Of a stretch of DNA of 64,000 nt, positions 28,096 to 37,139 are shown piece by piece. The DNA is taken from contig OY970377.1 of assembly GCA_963718775.1 (NCBI GenBank), positions 992,001 to 1,056,000 of the forward strand. The letters are read 5' to 3'. The stretch comes from VRUE01 sp963718775 (GTDB taxonomy: Bacteria > Actinomycetota > Thermoleophilia > Solirubrobacterales > 70-9). The position numbers and the translations under genes were made by a program. Below the pieces are notes generated by a model that was not told where the DNA came from, ran no database searches, and saw only the letters and a list, made by a program, of their open reading frames with translations. Each line of letters opens with the position of its first letter. Within the stretch, counting starts at the first letter, position 1.

Positions 28096-28660
28096 CTAGC
28101 TGGCTGCCGGCGCCAGCACTTCGATCGAGCCCTGCATCCAGGGATGGATGGCGCACATGAAGTAGATCGTCGTCCCGGCGGCGGCGCGTCACCGGCTGCA
28201 CGATCGAGGTTCTCGGTCTTTTTCGCCCGTGAACCAGGAGTCGCCCGTCTTGGTCATGCTGCCGAGCGTGTCCCAGCCTTCGAGCGCCGGCCTTGACCGG
28301 GTTCTTGTTCACCGGACCGTTGCCTTTGACGCCGTGCCACTTGGCGATCGCCATGCAGATGTGTTTCGGCGTGAAGCAGACCTGACGCGCCTTCGGGGTC
28401 TTCGGCAGCGAACCCTTGGTGACCAGCGAGAAGGTGTGCGGACCGACCTGTTTCGGGTTGGTCTGGTTGAGCACCGCGAGGTCTTCGCCGGCGACGATCG
28501 TCTTCGGCGCGACGAAGCGCAGACCGCCTTTGCCGTCCTTCATGTAGACGGTGTTGGCGGCGCCGAGGTCGTCAGCTGCGCCGGCGGCGCGGGCATGAGC
28601 GCAAGGGACGGCGGTCAGGCCCACGGCGACGGCAATCGTCGTCCTCGACGGACATCGCAC
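28096..28660 (-). CDS. Plastocyanin-like cupredoxin (frame broken)
   Basis: GTG start at 28660, with a signal peptide (about residues 1-26) before AAGAADDLGAAN. The type 1 copper ligands fit: His in QVGPHTFSL, then Cys, His and Met in FMCAIHPWMQGSIEVL near the end. Breaks near 28290 and 28200 interrupt the region after NKNPVKAG. It ends APAAS at 28096, a few bases before the multicopper oxidase coding region. Small secreted copper protein for electron transfer. Confidence 0.78.
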
Positions 28661-28810
28661 GGGAAAGTCGCTGCTTCAACTTGCTCTCCTTTCGGCGCCC
28701 TGTCTCCGCAGCGCACCTGGACGAATGGACGAAGCAAACCTATATGGCCGCTGGCAAGCCTTCAAGCGCGACCAAGGGCTGCAACGGGCCGCGCGATGCC
28801 GTCTGGGAAC

Positions 28811-30398
28811 ATGCCGCCCGTGCCCGACGGGAAGCCGAGCGACGGGCAGCGCGAAGACCTCGCCGAGGTGCTCGCACGGCGGGCGCTCACCCAGGACGCG
28901 GCACGCGACGACGCGGTCGAGCGACGCCACGCCAGCCGGCGGTCGCACCGCCCGCGAGAACATCGCCGACCTCGTCGACCCCGGCTCCTTCGTCGAGTAC
29001 GGCCGCTTCGCGATCGCCGCCCAGCGCGGGCGGCGCGAGGTCGACGAGCTGATCGCGCGACACCCCCGCCGACGGCCTGGTGGCCGGCACCGCGCGCATC
29101 AACGGCGACCTCTTCGGCGAGCGCAGCGCCTGCGCCGTGCTCTCCTACGACTACACCGTCCTCGCCGGCACCCAGGGCGCCCTCGGCCACCGCAAGAAGG
29201 ACCGCCTCTTCGAGCTGATCGAGCGCATGCGCCTGCCCACCGTCTTCTTCGCCGAGGGCGGCGGCGGTCGCCCCGGCGACACCGACTACCCGGTCGTCTC
29301 GGCGCTCGACACCCGCGCCTTCGCCCTCTGGGCGCGCCTCTCGGGCCTGGTGCCGCGGATCGCCGTCGTCGCCGGCCGCTGCTTCGCCGGCAACGCGGTG
29401 ATCGCCGGCTGCTCCGACCTGATCGTCGCGACCGAGAACATCTCGCTCGGGCATGGGCGGCCCGGCGATGATCGAGGGCGGCGGCCTGGGCAAGGTCGAC
29501 CCGGACGAGGTGGGCCCGATCGCGATGCAGGCGGGCAACGGGGTGGTCGACCTGGTCGTCGCCGACGAGGCAGGCGGCGACGGCCGCGACCAAGCGCCTG
29601 CTCGGCTACTTCCAGGGCGCCGACGCCGCCGGGCCCTGAACCCGACCAGGCAGCCCTGCGCGACGCCGTGCCCGAGCGCCAGCGCCGCGCCTACGCGGTG
29701 CGAGCCGATCGTCGAGACGCTGGCCGACGAGGGCTCGGCGACCTTCCTGCGCGAGCGCTTCGCCCCGGAGATGGTCACCGCCCTGATCCGCATCGAGGGC
29801 CGCCCGCTCGGCGTGATCGCCAACGACACGCGGCACATGGCCGGAGCGATCACCAGCGACGCCGCCGACAAGGCGGCGCGCTTCCTGCAGCTCTGCGACG
29901 CCTTCGGCCTGCCGGTCGTCTCGCTGGTCGACACGCCGGGGATGATGGTCGGCCCCGAGGCCGAGGCGACCGGCCTGGTGCGCCACGCCTCGCGCCTGCT
30001 GATCGCCGGCGCCGCGCTGCGCGTGCCGCTGATCGCGGTGATCCTGCGCCGCGGCTACGGGCTCGGCGCCCAGGCGATGACCGGCGGCAGCATGCACGAG
30101 CCGCTGCTGACCGTCGCCTGGCCCTCCGCGCACCTCGGCCCGATGGGACTGGAGGGCGCGGTCAAGCTCGCCCTGCGCAAGGAGCTGGAGGCGATCGACG
30201 ACGAGGCCGAGCGCGAGCGGCGCGTCCGCGACCTCACCGCCGCGGCCGAAGAGAACGCCAAGGCGCTCAACGCGGCCGCCCTCTTCGAGATCGACGACGT
30301 GATCGACCCGGCCGAGACCCGCGCCGCGATCGCCTCGACCCTCGCGGCGGCCGCGCCCGCGGCCGGACAGCGCACGCCGTTTCGTCGACTCCTGGTAG
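28811..30398 (+). CDS. Acyl-CoA carboxylase carboxyltransferase subunit (frame broken)
   Basis: Biotin-dependent carboxylase beta chain of the PCC/ACC type, about 525 residues after bridging. The ATG at 28811 (MPPVPDGKPSDGQ) is chosen because it precedes the conserved start LAEVLARRALTQDAARDDAVERRHA. Oxyanion-hole and CoA-binding stretches are GRCFAGNAVIAGCSD, MGGPAMIEGGGLGKVDP, VSLVDTPGMMVGPEAEATG and RRGYGLGAQAMTGGS. Breaks near 28925, 29060, 29450, 29575, 29640, 29700 and 30385; the restored end is FVDSW. It transfers carboxyl from carboxybiotin to acyl-CoA. No alpha/biotin-carboxylase gene lies in the window. Confidence 0.88.
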
Positions 30399-30407
30399 CG
30401 ACGCGCC

Positions 30408-30921
30408 CTAGGCGAGTCCCTCGAGCTCGTACTCGCGCAGGAATCCCTCGAAGAGGCGGCGGTGCCCCTGCTCGTCGTGGAGGATCGCGATCGTCATGTC
30501 CTGCGTTACCGGGTCGACCTGGTCGGTCTCCTCGACGATCCTCGTGTAGTGCTCGATCGCGCCGGTCTCGGCCTTGATCACGCCACGGATCACGTGGACG
30601 ACGTCGGTCTGCTCCTCGGAGGGCTGCAGGTAGCTCTGCTCGGCGACGAATCCTTCCGAGCCGGGCACGACGCCGTAGAGCTCCTTGATCCGGCTGGCGA
30701 ACTGGTGGGCGTGGCCGAGCTCCTCCTCGACGTCCTTCTCGAGCGACTCCTTGATCTCCTGCGCCCGCACGCCGTCGAGGTTGACCGACGCGGCGAGGTA
30801 GCTCGTCACCGTCTCGATCTCCATCCAGTACGCCTTGGTCAAGCAGCTCGATGACATGCTGGCGCGTGTCGGCGTTGACGCCGTCGAAGATCCCCTTGCT
30901 GGGGCTGGTGCTCGTCTCCAT
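30408..30921 (-). CDS. Ferritin-like four-helix protein (one frame break)
   Basis: The ATG at 30921 (METSTSPSKGIFDGVNADTR) has AGGAG about 11 bases upstream. One extra base near 30838 breaks the frame before KAYWMEIETVTSYLAA. Iron-site residues are Glu in MEIETVTSYL, the pair EELGHAHQF, Glu in AETGAIEHY and the pair DEQGHRRLF. About 170 residues. It probably binds or oxidises iron; the exact subfamily (bacterioferritin-like, DPS-like or other) is not clear. It ends ten bases from the carboxylase stop, tail to tail. Confidence 0.75.
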
Positions 30922-31037
30922 CTTCGCGTCCACTCCTCGCTCGCTTGCAGGTGTGCCTTCGACTACCCTGACCCTGCACGCTGCAATCGCAACTACCGTA
31001 GGCTGAACAGAGCAAGTTCTGTGCCCCAGGGAGGCAT

Positions 31038-31395
31038 TTGATCCAGATGTCCAGCGAGCAGCGCGAAATCGCCGACGGGACGCTCGTCGTGCGGACGACG
31101 AGGAACGGCGAGCAGCCACATCGATCGCGCTCTGCGGCGAGCTCGACCTCGCCAACGCGAGCACGGCCGAAACCGCGCTGGAAGCCTCGCTCGACGACAA
31201 CGGCACCCCGGTCGTCGTCGACATGCGCGAGCTGGAGTTCATCGACTCGACCGGGATCGCATTGCTGGTCTCCGCGCTCAGCCACAACGAGAGACGAGAC
31301 GAGGATCAGCTTCCTCCCCAGCCCCGCGCCCGGCGGTGACCCGGGTGCTCGAGCTGACCGGGCTGGCCGAGCGTCTGCCGCTCGCCAGCGTCTAG
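31038..31395 (+). CDS. STAS-domain anti-sigma factor antagonist (frame broken)
   Basis: TTG at 31038 or ATG at 31047; GGGAGG upstream favours the former. The STAS core CGELDLANASTAETAL and MRELEFIDSTGIALLVSAL contain the serine (in IDSTG) that is phosphorylated in SpoIIAA/RsbV proteins. Breaks near 31115 and 31292; it ends LTGLAERLPLASV. About 119 residues. It would release a sigma factor by binding its anti-sigma kinase. No kinase is adjacent. Confidence 0.8.
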
Positions 31396-31422
31396 GGCGC
31401 CGGGCCAGCGAGCTCCACGGCG

Positions 31423-32190
31423 CTACGCGCGCAGGCGGTAGCCCTTGCTGAAGAGGCGCAGGTTGACGGCGAAGAGCGCGGCCGTCGCGGCGGTGAGGGC
31501 GAGCAGCGAGAGGGCGATGCTGACTTCGCTGAAGCCGACGAAGCCGTAGCGGACCAGGTTGATCATGTAGTAGATCGGGTTGAAGTGGGTCAGGGTCTCG
31601 AAGGGCTGCGGCAGCAGCGTCGCCGAGTAGAAGACGCCGCCGAGGAAGATCAGCGGCGTCAGGACGAAGGTCTGGACAAAGGCGACGTCGTCGAACTGCT
31701 CGGCGCGCACCCCGGTCAGCACGCCGAGCTGGGAGAAGAAGAAGCCGACCAGGAAGAGCGAGGGGACCAGGACGAGGATGTGGTCGACCGGCAGGTCGAC
31801 GAGCAGCGAGGCGACGATGAAGGTCAGCCCGGCGACGATCAGGCCGCGCATGAAGCCGCCGAAGGTGAAGGCGAGCAGCAGCTCCAGCGGCGAGGCGGGC
31901 GAGGAGAGCTGGTCCTGGATCGCCCCCTGGAACTTCTGCTGGAGGATCGAGGAGGAGTTGTTGGCGAAGGCGTTGATCGAGAAGGACATCATGATCAGGC
32001 CGGGGATGACGAAGACGACGTAGTCGATCCCGTGCAGCTGCTTGATCCGCGAGCCGAGCGCGGCGCCGAAGACGGAGATGTAGAGGAAGGTTTCCAGCAG
32101 CGGCGCGCCCAGCGTCTGCTTCTTGATCTTCATGAAGCGGTTGACCTCGCGCCGCCAGAGCGTCGCGAAGCGGATCTGGGCGGCGCTCAC
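31423..32190 (-). CDS. ABC-2 type transporter permease
   Basis: Intact, 255 residues from GTG at 32190, overlapping the ATPase stop (GTGA). Six membrane helices; YVVFVIPGLIMMSFSINAF and TPLIFLGGVFYSATLLPQPF are typical of DrrB/NodJ-like permeases. It exports an unknown lipid, drug or polymer together with the ATPase. Confidence 0.88.
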   Translation of the reverse strand: MSAAQIRFATLWRREVNRFMKIKKQTLGAPLLETFLYISVFGAALGSRIKQLHGIDYVVFVIPGLIMMSFSINAFANNSSSILQQKFQGAIQDQLSSPASPLELLLAFTFGGFMRGLIVAGLTFIVASLLVDLPVDHILVLVPSLFLVGFFFSQLGVLTGVRAEQFDDVAFVQTFVLTPLIFLGGVFYSATLLPQPFETLTHFNPIYYMINLVRYGFVGFSEVSIALSLLALTAATAALFAVNLRLFSKGYRLRA

Positions 32191-32959
32191 GAGACGCGAC
32201 CTCGATCTTGGAGCGCGAGAGCTCGTTGCGGCCGACCAGGGCGAGGTAGGCGTCCTCGAGGTTGGCGACGCCGTAGCGCGCCGGCCAGCTCCGCGCTCGT
32301 CCCCTCGCCGACGATCTGGCCGTCGTTGATGAAGGCGATGCGGTCGCAGAGCTGCTCGGCCTCCTCCAGGTAGTGCGTGGTGAGCAGGATCGTCGTCCCC
32401 TCCTGGTTGATCCGCTGCACGTAGTGCCAGAGCTCGAGCCGCAGCTCGACGTCGACGCCGGCGGTCGGCTCGTCGAGGATCAGCAGGCGCGGCCGGTGCA
32501 TCATCGCCCGGGCCAGGATCAGCCGCCGCTTCATCCCGCCGGAGAGGGTGCGGGTGCGTTCGTCGCTCTTCTCGGTCAGCGAGAAGGTCTCGAGCAGCTC
32601 CTTGGTGCGCTCGCGCCGCTCGCGCTTGGGCATGCCGAAGTAGCCGGCGTGGTAGTCGAGCGTCTCCTCGACGGTGAGGAACCAGTCGAGGTTGAGCTCC
32701 TGCGGGGCGAGCCCGACCGCCTGCCGCGCCTTGCCGTAGTCGCTCGATCGCGTCGTGGCCGAAGACCTGGATCGCCCCCGAGCTCGGCTGCGCCAGGCCG
32801 GTCGTGCAGTGGATCAGCGTCGACTTGCCGGCGCCGTTCGGGCCCGAGCAGCCCGAACAGCTCGCCCGGCGCGATCTCCAGCGAGACGCCGCGCAGCGCC
32901 TCCACCCCGGTCGGGTAGCGCTTGACCAGATCCTCGATGTGCAGGGCCGCCTCGGGCAC
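32187..32959 (-). CDS. ABC-2 type transporter ATP-binding protein (frame broken)
   Basis: DrrA-like ATPase from GTG at 32959. Walker A GPNGAGKST, signature LSGGMKRR, Walker B LLILDEPTAGVD, H-loop LTTHYLEEAEQL. One-base insertions near 32846 and 32748, and another near 32278, must be bridged. It partners the permease that follows. The SDR gene upstream runs close to its start. Confidence 0.85.
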
Positions 32960-32990
32960 GGCGACAAACCTAGAGGACGGCCGGGCCCGG

Positions 32991-34394
32991 CTATCTCGGC
33001 CGCCCGGTCGAGTTCGCGGTTCATCACCCTCATGACCAGCTCGTAGGGAGGCGAGAACTTGCGCTGGACCCAGTGCAGGACGCGGCCGTCGACCGAGGTG
33101 AAGACCAGGTAGCGGTTCTTCTCGATCGCCTCGAGGATCTGCTCGGCCACCCGCTCCGGGCTGACGGCGCGCTTCTCGAAGCGCTCTGATGAGCTTGCGT
33201 GATCCTGCGGCTCTCGCGGATCGACTCCGACGATCTCCACGGTGCCGACCAGCGGCGTCTTGACCGCGCCGGGGCAGACCAGGCTGACGCCGATGCCGTG
33301 CTTGCGCAGGTCGAAGCGCAGCACCTCGGAGACGCCGCGCAGGCCGAACTTGCGGCGCTGTAGGGCGCGTGCCAGGGCAGCCCGAAGAGCCCCGCGACGG
33401 AGGAGACGTTGACGATGTGCCCGCCGCGGCCGGCCTCGATCATCGGCGGCACGAAGCACTCGAGCACGCTGATCGGCCCGATCAGGTCGATCTCGATCGT
33501 GCGCCGCCAGTGGTCGATGTTCGAGCTGCTCGATTTTGCCCCAGGTCGAGATCCCGGCGATGTTCATGACGACGTCCATGCTGGGCGCGACCGCGTGCAC
33601 TTCCGCGGCGAGGGCGACCACCGCCTCGTGGTCGGCGACGTCGGCCGTCGCGAAGTGAGAGACGATCCCTCCCGCGTCGCGGATCTCGGCGACGACCCGC
33701 TCGAGGCCCTCGCCGTCGCGGTCGGTGAGGAAGAGCTCGGCGCCCTGGCCGGCGGCGGCGATCGCCGTCGCCCGGCCGATCCCGCTGGCCGCGCCGGTGA
33801 TCAGGCAGCGCTTGCCCCGCCAGGCTCTCGATCCCGCCGCCTCATAGGCGGCCTCGAAGTCGGGCTCGACTTCGAGCGTGTTGAGGGTCATCGCCAGCAT
33901 CTCGTAGTGGCCGATCAGCATGCAGAGCTCGATCAGCAGGACCTCGTCGAGGTGGCGGCTCAGCTGCGCCCAGAGCTCGGCGCCGATCTGGCGCCGCTCG
34001 TGCATCTCGTCGGCGGCGCGGAGCAGCAGCGCCCGGCGCTCCGACCAGCCCGGCGCGTCGGCGCCGGCCCGCACTCGCGAGATCTCCTCTTCGCTGAGCC
34101 CGACGCGCCTGGCCATCCGCTCGTGCTGGCTCCACTCGTACTCGCTGCCGGTGTTGTGGGCGACGCGCAGGATGACCAGCTCGGTCTCCTCGCGAGGCAG
34201 CTTGCCGCCTGGCATCAGCGCCCCGGCGAACCAGAGCCAGCGCCGGAAGAGGCCGCGGTGGCGCCCCAGCGTGGTGAAGATGTGAGGCGGCTGACCGCGG
34301 GTGCCGATCCGGCTATCCGGGCGATCCCGGCAGTTGAGCCAGCCGAGCTGGCACGGTTGCCAGGCACGATGCGGGGTCCCTCCCGGTCCGCCAT
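32991..34394 (-). CDS. Carboxymuconolactone decarboxylase-like domain fused to a short-chain dehydrogenase (frame broken)
   Basis: ATG at 34394 (MADREGPRIVPGNRA). The N-terminal domain (about 190 residues) is CMD/AhpD-like: FTTLGRHRGLFRRWLWFAGA, LPREETELVILRVAHNTGSEYEWSQHERM, ERRALLLRAADEMHERRQI. The SDR domain follows with cofactor motif ITGAASGIGRA, NIAG, catalytic Ser in NVSSVAG, then Tyr-x-x-x-Lys split by an indel (APYSA then SKFGLRG). Frame breaks lie near 34340, 33530 and 33360. The C-terminus (ELVMRVMNRELDRAAEIAGP) has no in-frame stop before the ATPase gene, so the end at 32991 is approximate. An NAD(P)-dependent alcohol/ketone oxidoreductase is likely. Confidence 0.78.
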
Positions 34395-34420
34395 AGGCCT
34401 CGGACCGTACCCCAACCCCC

Positions 34421-34471
34421 GGCCGACGGGCCTCAAACGTGTCCATATGTCACGTTTGAGGCCCGTCGGCC
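34421..34471. repeat. Perfect 21-bp inverted repeat in a divergent promoter region
   Basis: Arms at 34421-34441 and 34451-34471 are perfectly complementary over 21 bases, with a 9-base centre TCCATATGT. It sits between the divergent CMD-SDR gene (start 34394) and exonuclease gene (GTG at 34486), 14 bases before the latter. It could be an operator, or a very stable leader hairpin in either transcript. Confidence 0.85.
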
Positions 34472-34485
34472 CGTAGGCTGCGGGC

Positions 34486-35357
34486 GTGCCCGCGCCGCTG
34501 CTCGTCGTCGACACGCCCTCGATGCTCTTCCGCGCCTTCTACGCGCTGCCCGACTCGATCGACGGGCCGGACGGCAAGCCGGTCAACGCCCTGCTCGGCA
34601 CCGCCAACCTGGTCCTGCGCGAGATCGAAATCCACCAGCCGCGCGCGGTCGTCCTCTGCTTCGGCCCCGACGCCGCCTCCTACCGGACCGAGCTCTACCC
34701 CGCCTACCACGCCGAGCGCGAGGCGGCGATGCCCGACGACCTCTCGCCCCAGTTCGCCGCCTGCCGCGACTTCTTCGCGGCCTTCGGCTGGACGGTCGCG
34801 ACGAGCGACGAGCTCGAGGCCGACGACCTGCTCGGCACCTACGCCCGACCGCGAGGCGGAGGCCGGCGGCACGGGCGCTGCTGATGACCGGCGACCGCGA
34901 CATGTACCAGTGCGCCGCCGAGCGGGTCACCGTCCTCTACGTGAAGACCGGCGGCAAAGGCAAAGGCGCGGAAGCGGTCGGCCCCGAGGAGGTCGAGGAG
35001 CGCTACGGGATCCCGCCCGAGCTGGTCCCCGACTTCATCGCCCTGCGCGGCGACCCCTCCGACGGCCTGCCCGGCGCCAAGGGCGTCGGCCCCAAGACGG
35101 CGGCCGAGCTGCTGCGCCGCCACGGCTCGCTGGAGGAGGTGCTCGAGAACGCGATCCGCGAGCACCGCCCGGCCCTGCGCAGCGCCCTGCTCGAGGCCGC
35201 CGACGACCTGCGCGCCTTCAAGGACATCGCCACCCTGCGCGACGCCGGCGTCGATGCCCCGCCCGACCGCGAGACCGACTGGGCCGGCGCCGCCACGGCC
35301 GCCCGCGAGCGCGGCATGAACCGCCTCGCCGAGCGGCTGGCGGAACGCCTGCAGTAG
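34486..35357 (+). CDS. 5'-3' exonuclease (PolI exonuclease-domain family), one frame break
   Basis: About 290 residues from GTG at 34486. The flap-nuclease fold has metal-site acidic residues in LLVVDTPSMLFRAFYAL, CFGPDAASYRTELYP, SDELEADDLLGTYA and LLMTGDRDMYQC. The helix-hairpin-helix GLPGAKGVGPKTAAELLRRHGSLE binds DNA. One extra base near 34848 breaks the frame between TYA and DREAEAGG. It acts alone (no polymerase domain) on 5' flaps or RNA primers. Confidence 0.88.
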
Positions 35358-35391
35358 CCTTCGCCCTGGCCGTGGTAATACTTGGATCATC

Positions 35392-36191
35392 TTGATCGAT
35401 GCGGAGCCGGACAAGATCGTCGACCTCTCGGTCACCCTCTCCGAGCACCTGCCGGCGACCTGGCCAGAGCACATGCCGTTCGCCCACAAGAACTGGAGCT
35501 GGTTCGAGGAGGGGGAGCTGCCGACCGGCGCCTGCAGCTGCTCGCTGGGTCCCTACGTCACCCACTTCTTCATCCTCGACGAGCACGCCGGCACCCACGT
35601 CGACGCGCCGTCGCCACTACATCGCCGCCGCCGGACTCCGGACTGCCGAACGCCGGACCACTGGGCGAGGCCAGCGCCGAGAAGCTCGACCTCTCGAAGC
35701 TGATCGGTCCCGCCGCCGTGGTCGACCTGCGCCACCTCGACGGGCAGGCCGAGCCCGGCGCCAGCCCGGCGATCACGTCGCCCACCTGGAAGCGTGGGAG
35801 GCGGAGCACGGGCGCTTCCAGCCCGGCGAGGTCGCGCTGCTGCTGACCGGCTGGTCGAAGCACTACGTCAAAGGGCGAGGCCGGCAGGGCCTTCCTGCAC
35901 GAGCCGGTGGTGCTGCAATCGCGCCCCGCCTGGCCAGCTCCGGAGGCCGCCGTCGCCGTCTTCCTGCACGAGCGCGGCGTCAACACGATCGGCATCGACG
36001 CGCCCAGCATGGGCTCGGCCGAGGAGGGCAACGAAGTCCACCGAGCCGGCCTCAGCCGCGAAATGGTCTTCGTCGAGGGCCTGACCAACCTCGATCGCCT
36101 CCCTCCCCGCGGCGCCTCCTTCGTCTTCCTCCCGGTCAAGATCGCCGTCGCCAGCGGCGCCCCCGGCCGCGCGATCGCCGTGCTGCCCTAG
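35392..36191 (+). CDS. Cyclase family protein, kynurenine-formamidase-like (frame broken)
   Basis: TTG start at 35392 (LIDAEPDKIVDLSVTLSEHL); no clear ribosome site. The metal-binding motif HAGTHVDAPSHY is intact, apart from one extra base before HY. Conserved later parts are FQPGEVALLLTGWSKHYVK, FLHERGVNTIGIDAPSMGS and LTNLDRLPPRGASFVFLPVK. Breaks near 35612, 35775 and 35872. About 262 residues. Members hydrolyse formyl-kynurenine or cyclise polyketides; the substrate here is unknown. Confidence 0.8.
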
Positions 36192-36290
36192 CTGGACGTG
36201 GCGGCGCCGGCTGCACCGGCTCGGGCTGTAACGGCGGCTGCTCGGGCGGCAGCTGTGGAGGAGGAGGCGCCGCGGCGGGGGCAGCTAAGG
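36192..36290 (+). other. GC-rich intergenic stretch with a Gly/Cys-rich frame
   Basis: One plus frame reads as Gly/Cys/Ser-rich sequence (GAGCTGSGCNGGCSGGSC). It has no start codon or ribosome site of its own and is not in frame with the cyclase end. It may be a decayed or frame-shifted tail, or simply GC-rich spacer. No gene is claimed. Confidence 0.25.
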
Positions 36291-36336
36291 CGCATCCTAT
36301 GTTGACCACATCAGAGCGTGGTCAAAGTCGGATGCG
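36291..36336. terminator. Bidirectional two-part hairpin terminator
   Basis: Outer arms CGCATCC/GGATGCG (36291-36297 and 36330-36336) and inner arms TTGACCAC/GTGGTCAA (36302-36309 and 36318-36325). An internal loop of four bases lies on each side and the end loop has eight. It lies between the convergent cyclase-family and flavodoxin-type genes. Confidence 0.75.
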
Positions 36337-36339
36337 TCC

Positions 36340-37089
36340 TCAGCGGTAGTCGGGATTCGGGAAGTCGAAGCGGCAGCCGGCGTCCCAGGCGGTGCGCTGG
36401 TTGCCGTGGGCGGGGATGCCGCCGGCGTCCTTGAGCATGCGCGCCAGGTGGAGCATGTTCCAGGCGGCGAAGGTGGTGTTGCGGTTGGTGAAGTCGTTCT
36501 CGGGGCCGCCCGAGCCCTCGTCGAGGTAAGACGGTCCCGGCCCGGCCTCGCCGATCCAGCCGGCGTCGGCCTGAGGCGGGATCGTGTAGCCGAGGTGCTG
36601 CAGCGAGTAGAGGGTGTTCATCGCGCAGTGCTTGACCCCGTCCTCGTTGCCGGTCACCAGGCAGCCGCCGACGCGGCCGTAGTAGGCGTACTGGCCGTCG
36701 TCGTTGAGCAGGTGCGAGTTGCCGTAGAGCCGCTCGATGATCTGGGTCGCGACCGAGGACTTCTCGCCCAGCCAGATCGACATGCCGAGGACGAGGATGT
36801 CCGCCGCCATCACCTTCGCGAAGATCGCCGGCCACTCGTCCGTCTCCCAGCCGTGCTCGGTCATGTCGGGCCAGACGCCGGTGGCGATCTCGTGGTCGAC
36901 CGCGCGGACGCACTCCACCTCGACGCCGTTGCGGCGCATGATCTCCATCGAGATGTCGATCAGCCCCTGCGTGTTCGACACCTCGGGGCTGCGCTTCAGC
37001 GTGCAGTTGATGAAGAAGGCGCGCAGGTCGGAGTAGTCGGTCTCACTGCTCTCGCACAGCTCGGCCTGCATCTCGGTCAGCTCGGTCAT
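36340..37089 (-). CDS. Flavodoxin-fold NAD(P)H:flavin/quinone oxidoreductase
   Basis: Intact, 249 residues. FFINCTLKRSPEVSNTQ is the FMN phosphate loop, and VLGMSIWLGEKSSVATQIIERL and GGCLVTGNEDGVKHCAMNTL match NADPH-dependent FMN reductase/flavodoxin folds. It lies 50 bases downstream of the Baeyer-Villiger-type gene on the same strand. It could supply reduced flavin or act on a product (inference). Confidence 0.8.
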   Translation of the reverse strand: MTELTEMQAELCESSETDYSDLRAFFINCTLKRSPEVSNTQGLIDISMEIMRRNGVEVECVRAVDHEIATGVWPDMTEHGWETDEWPAIFAKVMAADILVLGMSIWLGEKSSVATQIIERLYGNSHLLNDDGQYAYYGRVGGCLVTGNEDGVKHCAMNTLYSLQHLGYTIPPQADAGWIGEAGPGPSYLDEGSGGPENDFTNRNTTFAAWNMLHLARMLKDAGGIPAHGNQRTAWDAGCRFDFPNPDYR

Positions 37090-37139
37090 CGCTCTCCTTC
37101 GCCCGTGGGTTTCGCGGGCAGTCTACGAGCGGCCGAAGG

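Noticed and set aside
31423..34446. Single minus-strand frame of about 1,000 codons across SDR, ATPase and permease
   Set aside because: The ATPase part is out of frame for most of its length; each gene has its own start and conserved motifs.
36192..36290. Small Gly/Cys-rich peptide gene
   Set aside because: No start codon or ribosome site, and the reading continues into the terminator hairpin.
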